Below are positions 24,698 to 34,734 of a stretch of 64,000 nt of DNA, piece by piece. Position 1 is the stretch's first letter. Each line of letters starts with the position of its first letter. A program made the position numbers and the translations under genes. Source of the stretch: Lindgomyces ingoldianus (taxonomy: Eukaryota; Ascomycota; Dothideomycetes; Pleosporales; Lindgomycetaceae); the NCBI RefSeq assembly GCF_010093535.1, contig NW_022985232.1:86634-150633 (forward strand), given 5' to 3'. The notes beneath the pieces are model-generated. The model searched no databases. It was not told the origin of the DNA and worked only from the letters and a program-made list of their open reading frames with translations.

Positions 24698-25182
24698 GTA
24701 ATAGGTAACTTATAACGTAAACTATTACTAAGCTAGACAAAATCTTAGCGAAACTAACACTAGACTAGCTTAATAAAAATGTAAAATTATCTCTATATAT
24801 CAACTCTACTACTTACACTAGTTTAATTGTGCATATAATGCTGCTATAACTTATAGTGTACTATTTTAGCAGCTTTAAGAATAGTTTTACAAAATAATAT
24901 TTTAATATAAAATATAACTTAATAGATTTAAACTTAGTATAACTAAAAAGTAGATAATTATATAACATTAAATATTACTAGCTAGATAAAGATTTTAGTG
25001 TAACTAATACTATAAGTAAAAACATAATTTTATTTATAGCTAACTAAAGAACCTGTATGCAATGTGCTGATATCTAATTCTAATACTTTTTCTCTATTCT
25101 TTTTATATGTGCAAGTGTTATGCCTAGTCTTTCTATATTTTTGGCAGCGCTGTTAGCTTAGTAGAGCTGTTAGCTTAGTAGA
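24698..25182. other. AT-rich RIP-like stretch with dispersed repeat
   Basis: Contains the second copy (about 24966-25110) of the repeat also seen at 2936-3060. No coding capacity. Confidence 0.5.
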
Positions 25183-25187
25183 GCTAG

Positions 25188-25411
25188 TATTTGCAATAGT
25201 CACACGATAGTTGAGTGCGTCGTCACCATGGTCGGATGCGTTGTCACCATGGTCGGATGCGTCGCCACCATAGTTGTATGCATCTCACCATAGTCTATGA
25301 TGCTAAGACTCACCTACTTATTTCATATATATATTGACTCCTACAAAGGACTCCTCTAGCGATCAATTCAATCTAGTTCCTCATGCCTCTAGTGCTTCAC
25401 ATAGCTTCACA
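25188..25411 (+). mobile_element. solo LTR of the copia-like family, RIP-altered, target duplication GCTAG
   Basis: This 224-bp sequence matches the LTR at 54719-54941 along its length but begins TATTTGC instead of TGTTTGC and has other C-to-T/G-to-A differences. It ends CATAGCTTCACA. The direct repeat gctag flanks it at 25183-25187 and 25412-25416. It contains diverged 21-bp sub-repeats of the type gatgcgtcgtcaccatggtc. Confidence 0.87.
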
Positions 25412-25416
25412 GCTAG

Positions 25417-26868
25417 TTTAGTAAAATACTACAATAGTTTATAAATAAGCTATAAAAGCAAAGCTTGCTTAGACTAATAGCTAGCGCATTAAGGTGCGTT
25501 GTTTAGGTTAAAGAATAGTTGCAGCATAATGCTTAGCAAAGTAGTATTAGACAGGTAATAGACATATAACAACAACATTTAACTATAGCGTGTAACTAAT
25601 TACAGCCTATAACTAAGCGTAGCTAATACTAATCTCTAACACACAAATGTAGCTAATGCTAATCTCTAACATACTAATGTAACTAATGCTAATCCCTAAC
25701 ACACTAATATACCTAAAAAGATTGAATAAATATAACTAACTATAATTTAAAGATGTGTTATATAACATATACTAGAGTAAACTACATGTAAATTAATATA
25801 AAAGTGCACTTATATTAAGTATACATTTTTTTTAAAAAAATAATATAAGAAATATATAAAGTAATAAAAAATAGTATTACTAAAGTTTATTAAAAAAAAA
25901 GTGTAACTAACTAGTGTGTTGAAAAAAAAGATTTTATTTAACTTTTTATTTTATAAACTTAAATATATTAAGTAAAGTAAGCTTTGCTAATAACTTACTT
26001 TATTTTTTAGTAATACTATAAAAATAATAAAATTATTACTATGTTAATACTTTTTTACTTGTTACACTTTTTATTACTACTTAATATAGGCTATTTTACA
26101 TTTTTAAAAAAAGTATATAAGCGCTAAGCTAAAAACTTTATATATAACTAAATTACTGATTATAAAGTAAGCTTATAAGTAAAGCAATACTTAAAAGTAA
26201 ATAATAGCTAGCTTATTCTTAGCTTTAATTAGGTTAATAAAAAATTCTTTTTTAAAAACTTAAAGTTTATGTAAATTTAAAATTAGTTATTTAAAAATTA
26301 GTTAATTATTAGCTATAATTAAGAGAACACGTTTTAGCCCTAGCTCTTACCGCGTTCCTGCCTCTGCAATAGTCTTCCTGTTCTTTGCACCTTGCAGTCT
26401 CTAGCGTTGCGCCTGTTCCTTTCACCGCCTAATACCGCCACAACACGCCTAATACTGCTACCTAATATCTTTAATTTAATTGTTTTAGCATTAAAGCCCT
26501 AGTTGTAGAGCTGTAGCTTGTGTAGTTTGTTGCCTCTGCAGGAATTTCTTAGAGTGCTAGGGAGCTCTAGCGCTGCCTCTGCCTCTGCCTCTGCCTCTCT
26601 ATGGCCGCAAAGATTAATGTAGTACATGTAATACCTTAACAAGCTGTTTTGCTTACACAACTGCTAGTTTAGCTTCTTTAACTACCGTTTAAATATAATA
26701 GGCTAATGCCTAGAGATGCTAGTAAGAGATTACCTAGCAGCGTTAGGAAATGCATAAAGCAAATTGCAGCAAATTGCAGCAAACTACAGTAGATTACAGC
26801 AGCAGGCAGCAATCCCTAGTAGATATTAGTTGTGTTGCAAGTAGCTCTACGTATAGAGAGGGTTCTAG
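25417..26868. other. very AT-rich block with small tandem repeats
   Basis: No gene. Three tandem copies of a 30-bp unit (gtagctaatactaatctcta then acacacaaat) occupy about 25619-25708, and a CTCTGC hexamer run lies at about 26570-26600. 26700-26860 has a repeated gcaaattgca motif. The rest is AT-rich and probably RIP-mutated repeat debris. Confidence 0.55.
25619..25708. repeat. 30-bp tandem repeat, three copies
   Basis: Units at 25619, 25649 and 25679 share gtarctaatrctaatcyct followed by aacayacwaat. They lie in an AT-rich block. Confidence 0.75.
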
Positions 26869-26869
26869 G

Positions 26870-27207
26870 GGGGTAATGCCTCTAGACAAAAAGCCTTAAA
26901 AAGGGCAGCAATAATTACGCAGAAGCTAGTGTTAGCGTAATAGGAAATTACTAAGCTTTAAGCAGCTAATAAGGCAGCTACATTTAGAAAGGCCTGCGCT
27001 TAACAGCTCTAAAGGAGTTTAGGGCGCGCAATGACAGAAAGAAGGCAAAGAAGCAGGTGCAAGCTAAAGTAGGTGAGCAATCCTAAAGGCGCTGCGGACA
27101 GTACAATTAGACTAGGCATAACGCGCAAACGTGTAAGCAAGAAGTAGAAGTAGTATCTAAATAATATTCTAGGCTGTACTGTACTATATAGTGCTAGAGC
27201 GGGTTTT
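26870..27207 (+). pseudogene. C-terminal relic of a Fot/pogo-like transposase
   Basis: The plus strand encodes, with stops, the basic tail KEFRARNDRKKAKKQVQAK near 27010-27075. A damaged zinc knuckle (RRCGQYN..RHNAQTCKQ, about 27085-27150) follows. Both match the tail retained in the family 2 elements at 4130-4310 and 53270-53460. The sequence stops abruptly near 27207, where half of a palindromic family 3 element begins. Confidence 0.7.
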
Positions 27208-27791
27208 TATGCTAATTTAAAACTAGTTTAGCTTTATAAAAAATATTAAAGCTAAGTATAGTATTTAAAATAATAATATATATAACTTTAATAAATAGGC
27301 TTTATACTAGGCTAGATATTTACTAACTATACTTATACTTAAAACTTTACTTTAAGCTTTAGATAATGCTTTATATACATACTAAGCTAGGTTATGCTAA
27401 TATAGCCTGAATTATACTTAGCGTGTAAAGAGTTAGGTATATTAGCTATAGCTGCTAGCTAAGAAGAAAATTCTTATATATATAGCTTAAGTATATGCTT
27501 AATAATTACTTACTTTTTATTATTATTTAGCTTTTATAAGTTAGCTATAAAATTAGCTTATAAAAGTTATTTAGTATATTAGTTATTTATTATTTTTTAA
27601 AAAAATTTATAAATTACTATAGTATATTACTTTAAATATTTTAAAAAGCTTAAAGTATAAGCTATATCTAATATTTTATTAGCATGTTTAAGTAGTTGTT
27701 AGAAATGCATTAGTATAAAAAGAGTAGTCTAGTAGGGTCTTAGTAAAAATAAGTAACTTAGGTATGTAAGCAACTTGCCTATGGTGTACGT
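27208..27791. mobile_element. right half of a palindromic family 3 element
   Basis: It starts inside the central loop (cttataaaaaatattaaagctaagt...) and runs to the terminus ...gcctatggtgtacgt followed by ta. The left arm is absent and replaced by the transposase tail relic, which points to a chimeric junction near 27207. RIP-mutated. Confidence 0.75.
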
Positions 27792-27793
27792 TA

Positions 27794-28620
27794 GTAATTT
27801 GTTTTTAAAACCTACTACTTTACATAGATTAAGCATAAATCTTTATATATTATAGTTAAAATGTATTATGTAATTATTTACTTTTGTTGTAACTATAGTA
27901 AGTGTAAGGCTATTAAGTTATATTTTATATAAAAATGTAACTCTATAAAGCCAATCTATAAGATACTATGTACTTGTAAAGAAGTGTTATGATTGTGGCT
28001 TTAAAGTGCTTCTTCCGTGAGGACGAAGGCTTCAAGGTTCTCTAGGAAGAGTCGCGCGGGGAATTAGACTAGACTGAGTCGAGGGTGGACATGACAGTGC
28101 TCGCCCCGGGGGAAACCTATATGCGTATGATTATTGCTTGGTAGAGAGTAAGAATGCTGATAGGAGCTGGGCTGAGACGGATCATCACCCGAGCCGACAT
28201 TTTGTCAGTACAGAAAACCAGTCTAGATAGGTCTACGGCATCGTCCACATTAGACTTTACGTTCAATTCCTCACTGCCATTATAGGGGTTCTTACAGAGT
28301 TTGTAGTAGTCTACACATACACAGCAACGTCAAAGCGATCACAACCATGTTTGGGAACATGGAGCGTCAGTCACTCCCTTTTTTGTTATTAAAGAGTCCG
28401 TACACTAGGAGGCGGCGTGGTGGTGGGGGATGTCTTGCTATTCTGTTTTGCCAAAGTTGTTCCGCTTAGGCAGTTGCATATGTTAACTAGTTTTTCCGGT
28501 CTCTTACATTGAACAAATGGAAAGCTGTATCCATATAATGACTCTCTTCTGCTCGTGCTAAATAGAATATTCCGCTCTTGTGCTCACCGAAACAGACCTG
28601 GGACTCAACAGAGGATCCCG
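27794..28620. other. transition from AT-rich to balanced sequence, no gene
   Basis: AT-rich to about 27980, then balanced. 28008-28030 contains ccgtgaggacgaa, resembling stem II plus the GAA core of a hammerhead ribozyme, but the CUGAUGA half is missing. I see no gene here. Confidence 0.45.
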
Positions 28621-28624
28621 AAGG

Positions 28625-30361
28625 TCAAATTACGTATCTTTCCTCCAACGTAACCTTTAGGGGGCCATCTTTCCACAAGAATGGGGCCCCTAAGCTAAGC
28701 ATGCAGCTGACTTTAACCTGCTCGTGGCCTCCTGCTGAAGGTGCCTGGAGCGCGTTGCCGTATTTTCCACCCTGCGCGTTTACGTTGGCGTCCTTGCTGG
28801 GCAGCAGCTCAACCATTCTATTGTGCCCGCTCTTCGCCGCGAGGTATAACAGAGTCTGACCAGACTCGTCTCTTCTTTCTTCTGTGGCCGCTATTTCTCG
28901 AACTTGGCTTTGCATTATGGCCTTTGATACATTTGACAGCCCAAATTGTGCTGAAAGAAACGAGCAAGCTAGCCTACGCATCTCGCCTTCAACAGTTTCC
29001 ACGTGTTCTCCCCAGTACGTCGCAGCATAGTGAAGGAACCTGTTTTGCTGGAGCCTATACTCAAACTCCTTATCAGAAGAACAGCTACCACTTTTGAAAA
29101 CGTCAAAGGACAGATATGTCAGGCATGTGGTGGCGATATCCTTCTGAGCGTACGGATTCCATGTATCTCTAATACGCTCACAGTATTCTTGTGTGGTGTA
29201 GTGCACAAGACGGATAACGGTGCTTTCTTGATCAACAACGACAAGGCCAGCGCACACAGACACCAGGTCTTCAACGTCGTGTTTATTCTCTTGGTCAAGC
29301 TCCGCCTTTTCTGGCTCTACCGCTATGGTGCAGGATATCTCATCTGTCGTAATTGGTCTTTTTGCATATGTAGTCCACGATATGATCTTTTTGGCTAGTT
29401 CAAAGCCGCCGCTTAGCTGGCCTTCAATCCTCTGGATGGCATGTTTATATGCATGATCGAGCGTGACCGAGCCTTTTGAGAGTCCAGCTAGAGTCAACGT
29501 TACGTCTTTTGCTGTTCGTTTGTCTAATAAAGAATCTGTGTGCAAGCGAGCGAGAAGAAACCTAAGAACGCATAAGTTAATGTTTATAAATAATTCAAAA
29601 TTCATACATTGTATCCACTGCGCCTGCGATCTTTTCTTGCACCATTTGCTGCAGCGCAACGTCACGCTGGATGTATTTAGGCAGTCGGTACATCTGGCCA
29701 GCCACAAAGCGCTTCACGTCCTCACTAGCTTGCACCTCTAGCCTTAGTGCTGCCCTGAACTTATCTTCAATCTCTGGTATAAAACGCGAGGTAACCATTA
29801 AGCGAATGTCTCGCACTGCCTGTAGGTCTTGAAGTTTGGTTAGAAACCGGTGACGTGCGGCGTCTTGACACTCGTCCAGAGTATCGACCACAATATAGAT
29901 AGTCGAGTAATGTTAAAGTACATCTAGAAGAGCACTAAACACCTCGTCGAGTGATGGCTTAGTCCCTCGGTCGGTATGCTGCCTGTACAGGCGCTCCACG
30001 GGCTCTACAATCGATGGTCGAGCCTGCACTAGCTGCCTAAGGATAGCTGCTAGCATACTGGTAGCATCTTGCTCCTCCTGCGCTTTGTAGTTGCAGTACA
30101 CATAAGTGACTCCACAGAAGCTATTTTGCGTTGACTTTAAAAGATAATCAATCGCGATGGCTGCTATCATGGTCTTCCCGGCTCCTGGGATTCCTGGGCA
30201 GAAAAGAGTTGCTTTAGCTTCGCTGAGCCATCTTGCTACCTTATTCGCGTCTAGAAACCACTGGCCTGTTCCTTTCTGTTTACGCTTTATAAAGTCGGAT
30301 TGTTGAGCGGGGTAATCTGTACACGGCATCGAATCGAGAAGCCTGCGGTGCTCCCCGTCGC
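28625..30361 (-). pseudogene. NACHT-ankyrin (STAND/NLR-like) gene, disrupted
   Basis: The minus strand encodes a fungal NLR-like NTPase. A linker (PAQQSDFIKRKQKGTGQWFL) is followed by the P-loop GIPGAGKT (about 30170-30195). Next come a Walker B region VVDTLDE, a winged-helix-like region and the start of ankyrin repeats (GQTLLYLAAKSGHNRMVELL). One intron (29562-29607) is intact and restores the reading frame. An in-frame TAA at 29913-29915 interrupts the NACHT domain just before the Walker B strand; a CAA-to-TAA change as made by RIP would explain it. The ankyrin part ends after about two repeats, where an unrelated frame runs to 28625. The 5-prime side is cut by an inverted-repeat insertion at 30366. 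Such proteins act in non-self recognition; this copy should be non-functional. Confidence 0.85.
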
Positions 30362-30365
30362 CATG

Positions 30366-31178
30366 GTGTTTAATAGAACGTAACTGTTACTATCAGTAGT
30401 CTTTTTGGGGCGTTACTGGCGGCAATAGGGTTTCGTTCTTACGGAGAGAGTGAATTAAAGCGGCCTTACGGGCAGTAACAGTTACTGCAGTAGCTGGCGT
30501 TTCTAGAGGCTCTTAACACAATCTTGCCAATATAGTCGCGGAGATTGTTCCACTCCAAGATTGTGGAAGGAAATAGCTGCAATTTAGCTCTTGACACGAT
30601 ATCTAAGGCCCCCAGGTTTCAGCTGGCGACCTCCAGCCCAGATAATGTCCCACTTAATGTTAGAATTTAGGCTGTTAAGGCAAGAGTCCTTAGGAAACTT
30701 GTAAGGATAGAATCACTAGTAAATAAGGCCTTAATTATAGAGCTCTAGGAGCTTCTAGAGGAAGCCCTTAACGTCTTAAGGCAATAAGAGCTTGCAAAGT
30801 GTTAAACTAGTGCTAAAAGCTTTAAGTGCTACGTGGAGTTTAGCACACATATAGTAACAATAAAAGCAATATTAGAAGTAAGATGTAGGTAAATTAAGGA
30901 GTTACTTTACTGTTCTGTACTAACAATAGATAGGATAGTTAAAAAAGTACAAACTCTAGTGTATTAGTGCGCGCTTAGCCCTTATACTGCTACGCGTAAA
31001 AACGTTCTCTGCAAACGCGTTAACAAAACACTAAGAAATTAATTAGTATACGCAGTTACTGCAGTAACTATAGCCTTATTAACTGTACAGTAACAGAAGG
31101 CCATTCACTTTTGTTGTACCTGCTAAGAGATTGTTACTATCAGTAATAGTAGGAACAGTGTTACGTTCTATTAAACAC
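30366..31178. mobile_element. inverted-repeat element of about 813 bp inserted in the NACHT gene
   Basis: The sequence gtgtttaatagaacgtaac at the left end is inverted at the right end (gttacgttctattaaacac). With catg on both outer sides (30362-30365, 31179-31182) it may have a 4-bp target duplication, but catg is itself palindromic, so the exact ends are uncertain. The interior is partly AT-rich with stops and carries inner inverted motifs (cagtaacagttactgcagtaac-like). The superfamily is not recognised. Confidence 0.65.
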
Positions 31179-31182
31179 CATG

Positions 31183-31382
31183 CTTGCTTCTCAGCACCGT
31201 TGATTGTGAGCTTCTTGCTCTTGAGTGGCTAACAAGACCTCCGCTAAAGGTTGAGAGAAGCTTTGACAACAATGGCGATAATTCCCTCCATTCGAATTAC
31301 AAGCTTTGAGCACACAAGGCTGAATCTGTCGTAGCATCTCCACCTCAGTTTCCACTCCCCAGTTCTTCTTCTGGGCTCTCAC
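31183..31382 (-). pseudogene. possible N-terminal fragment of the disrupted NACHT gene
   Basis: An open frame of 63 codons ending at a TGA (QEQEAHNQRC then stop) lies directly on the far side of the inserted element, in the orientation of the NACHT gene. It would supply part of the region upstream of the QQSDFI linker. Joining it directly is off by one frame, and I have no domain match, so the assignment rests on position only. Confidence 0.35.
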
Positions 31383-32640
31383 GTTTATCCCACTTCTTTC
31401 AGCAATGCAAATGTCCTACTATTTGAGAGTGCTAATCGATCAGTTCTGTTATGAGCCAGTTAGCGCTACCGAACACATAGGGGGCCACGTGACCGAACAG
31501 AACTGGCCGAAGCTATCGCAGGGTAGTTATGGAGCTGACGGATAATAGAGGAGGGCATATGGAGTTACGAGTAGTCAACTAGGTGATGAGAGCCAAACAA
31601 GGTCGATTCAGCTGAGAAGTAAGGTCTCTCGGGTTCATATAGTGGATAAAAGAGCCCCAGTCCTAATCGGGTATGCCGTAGTCCTCAATGGGAAATAGGT
31701 ACATTCACTGAGATTATAGTCACGTGAACAACTGTCACGTGCGACAGAACCAATTCGCTGCCTGAATTCGAATGCTTCCTATCGAAGTTCTCCCGTCCGA
31801 CTCATCTCAGTGAACTCCGTCGGCCACCCTGTCAAACCCTACTGACTCTAGCGATCTGCGATATAAGTACTGCATACATTGCTGCGCAAGCATTTCTCGA
31901 CGAAAAGCATGAAGGACCAGACTATGTGTCTCTCAATGACAATAACGATTATACGCTAGGTAAGACTAGGAAACACAACTTTGTCATCTCCGTCCTTCCC
32001 CACGGGATATGCTGCACAGTTTTCCTGAGGTTAAAATTGGTCTGATGGTAGGCATTAGCGGTGGTGTACCAGCCTAAAGCATGACATCCATCTTGGTGAC
32101 ATCGTGTTAGGTGCTACTAGTGCCAGGTAGGGTAGGGTATCCCAATACGGCTTAGGGAAAACGATATAATATCAGGAGTTCCAAGAGAAGGGATTCTTGA
32201 GCCAGCCACACACAGCTCTGTGGGCGGCAGAAAATGGACTCATGGCGGCCCACAAGATCGACGGAAATGGGGTTCAACGGGCAGGAGCACAAACAACCAG
32301 ACCCAAGCAGCGACAGATTGTATCAACCCCCAGTCATTCATCCTCCAAACGACCAAGCAGACTGTGCGACTGCGTGTGGTGATGATCCATCGAAACTGAT
32401 GGCGCGACGCGAACGCACTGAAGACAATGACAATCTAGCAATTCACTACTGTCTACTTGCTTCGACGGGCCTATTCATGAAGGCTGCTCTTCTTTAGGAT
32501 AAATCTGCAAAGGAATGGGACGTCCTGCGTTTTGAAATAGAAGCGGTAGGACTGATAAACCAATTTCCTTGTCTGGTAAATTGCGGTATCTGTAACTACT
32601 CGGACACACACATGAATAAGAAATGGCAAAGACATGCACC
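31383..32640. other. no recognisable gene
   Basis: Balanced composition. A short inverted pair (cagttctgtt at 31440 and aacagaactg near 31497) is present. From about 32440 the plus strand may hold the 5-prime part of the second NACHT relic, but no domain can be named. Confidence 0.4.
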
Positions 32641-33300
32641 AACAGTAGCTACTGCATACGTAAAAGATCTTCTCGGCCAAATCGCCCTAAATATTGTGGA
32701 AGCGGAGAAGAGGGCCGGTGATATGCTTCCTAGTACGTTTAGGTTCATCTAAAGATCAGTTTATCTAATACTTAGCTGCATATGTTCAATAGATGTCTGC
32801 GGAAAGGTTAAGGAGATGTCGCGACGCGTTGACAGACTTCTACGGGAGCGACATGATCGGGAGCGTGACGCCATTCATACCTGGATCATGCAAACTGACT
32901 GCGGACATCAGAAAAGAGGGCACATCAAGAGGCGAGGGCCGGGAACTGGCCAATGGTTTCTAAACTCAACTGAGTTCCAGGAATAGGTGAAGGCTAGAGC
33001 GAAGACATTATTCTGCCCAGGCATTCCTGGTGCGGGAAAGACTACGACAACATCTGTTGTTATAAAACACCTCTGTACAAAACATCAGAATCACGAAAAA
33101 CTTGGCATCGCATACATGTACTACAATTTCCAAAGACAGTAGCAATAGAAGCCAGAACATCTCCTCGCGAGCCTGTTAAAACAGCTAGATCAACGGCAGT
33201 CTTCCACACTTAAAGGCTTAAAGACGCTTCTAATTCGTCTCAGCCGTTAAATATATGATTTCAAGGGTGTTCAAGTGTCATTAACCTAAATAGGTAATGA
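32641..33300 (+). pseudogene. second NACHT (STAND-type) relic
   Basis: The plus strand shows a helical stretch (VKDLLGQIALNIVEAEKRAGD, about 32660-32730). A probable intron follows, then GTGQWFLNSTEFQ, AKTLFCPGIPGAGKTTTTS (P-loop near 33030) and IAYMYYNFQ. Stops appear after FQE and in the segment after YYNF. Downstream of about 33250 no NACHT similarity remains and no ankyrin part is seen. It is truncated and inactive. It lies in opposite orientation to the NACHT-ankyrin pseudogene 2.5 kb away. Confidence 0.7.
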
Positions 33301-34734
33301 ATCAAGTCAAGTTGAACCTTGAAAACGCTACAAACTTGCTTGTTGACAAGTCTGGCCGTAATGGAGTTTTAGGACGCTAACTATGAGTAGGAAGGTAATA
33401 AGACGCTCCGCAAGTCATTTACGGCGCAGTGTAGCCGCTATCGCACGATAACCGTGGTTATTATGATAGGGGTTGCATCGCGGTGGAAGGCAAGCGGAGG
33501 GCACTTGCGCCAGGATAAATGGTGCTCAACAAAGCCGCCGCGCCCCCGAAATTCAAAATTCAGACGATAACTCCACCCGTAAACCACTGAAAATCAAAGC
33601 AGCCTGCCATCGACACCCCCTCACTCGCGGGTGCATTCCACTGTTTCCATGCTGTCGCGCCTTGAACAAAACCCACCACGAGCCCGGCACATCTACCTAA
33701 CTTCAGCTCTTACGCCGCATCACTCGTATTGCCGCACATGATTTTACGTCCGGCGCGGCAACCTGGCAACCTCAGCCATAGAAGCTTGTTGCCCGGCTAA
33801 ATTCTTGGGCGAAATGCTTTTCTAAACTCCCAACCTTCTTCCACTCAACGCGATTATTATGTTCGGGATGTTCGCAAACCTTTAAGGTATAGCGGTAACT
33901 ATCATGGTGATTTCACTCAGAGACAATGCCGTTATGAGGGCCCACCCCGGGTAGTGCCGAATCGTTCTGGTAGGGATTTAAATGTCGCATTCTCTCATCC
34001 ATGAAATTTTCTACCTTCGAAGAAGCACCAAGCTTCTAAGTTGGCGCATCGAACAGGAATACATCCACCCGCAATAAATATCTACCAATGCGAGATCTCG
34101 CATGATTAGGAAGTCGAGGCCGTCGTAGTGCGCAGCCTTTGGGTTGATGTGGTTTCCTTCCAGACCCACCTCAGCACTAGAAGCTGCAGCCAACCGTCCT
34201 CTATGCGCATTTACCCCGGTCACGATCGCCTCCACTCTACGCCTTGATGGTCCCATGGTGTCGGACTTCATTTTCAAATAGCTCACAACCTGTCCTGCAA
34301 CGGTCTCTTCTATTGAGATCTTCCATCCGGCCTAAAAATTTCGCATTCACCCTTAGCACGCCAACCCACCGTTCATGTACCGGGAATATCACTCGAGTGA
34401 TCAGCCATTCCTGGGTTACCCAACTCGGCGTGCAATATCCCGCCTCCTTCCGATATTGATGAGGCTCCGGGTTTCCGTAATAACGCAATGAGATCCGAAT
34501 ACAGGGTGTCGCATCCTTGCACCACGCTATTGGTCGGAACAATCCAATTTTAATCTACCATCGCATGCAACAAACTTCTGCGAAAGTGTAGTAGTATGGA
34601 GAACCGCTCCGCAAACATCTTCCCCACAATCAGGTCAAGGCTATATGAAATGGAATTCCATATAATGTCTCTAGAACCCGCTTTCCTGGTCCAGAGGATT
34701 TCAAGGTTTGCTTTCGACGCGTCGGATCACTACC
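33301..34734. other. intergenic region upstream of the sugar transporter
   Basis: Two overlapping minus-strand frames (34542-34237 and 34286-34011) have no domain features and I do not call them. The last few hundred bases should contain the transporter promoter. Confidence 0.45.

Noticed and set aside
27987..28349. Possible LTR between tgttatgattg and cgatcacaacca
   Set aside because: The tips are weakly inverted but no matching target duplication or second copy was found.
34011..34542. Two overlapping minus-strand frames upstream of the transporter
   Set aside because: No recognisable motif, and the frames cannot be joined convincingly.
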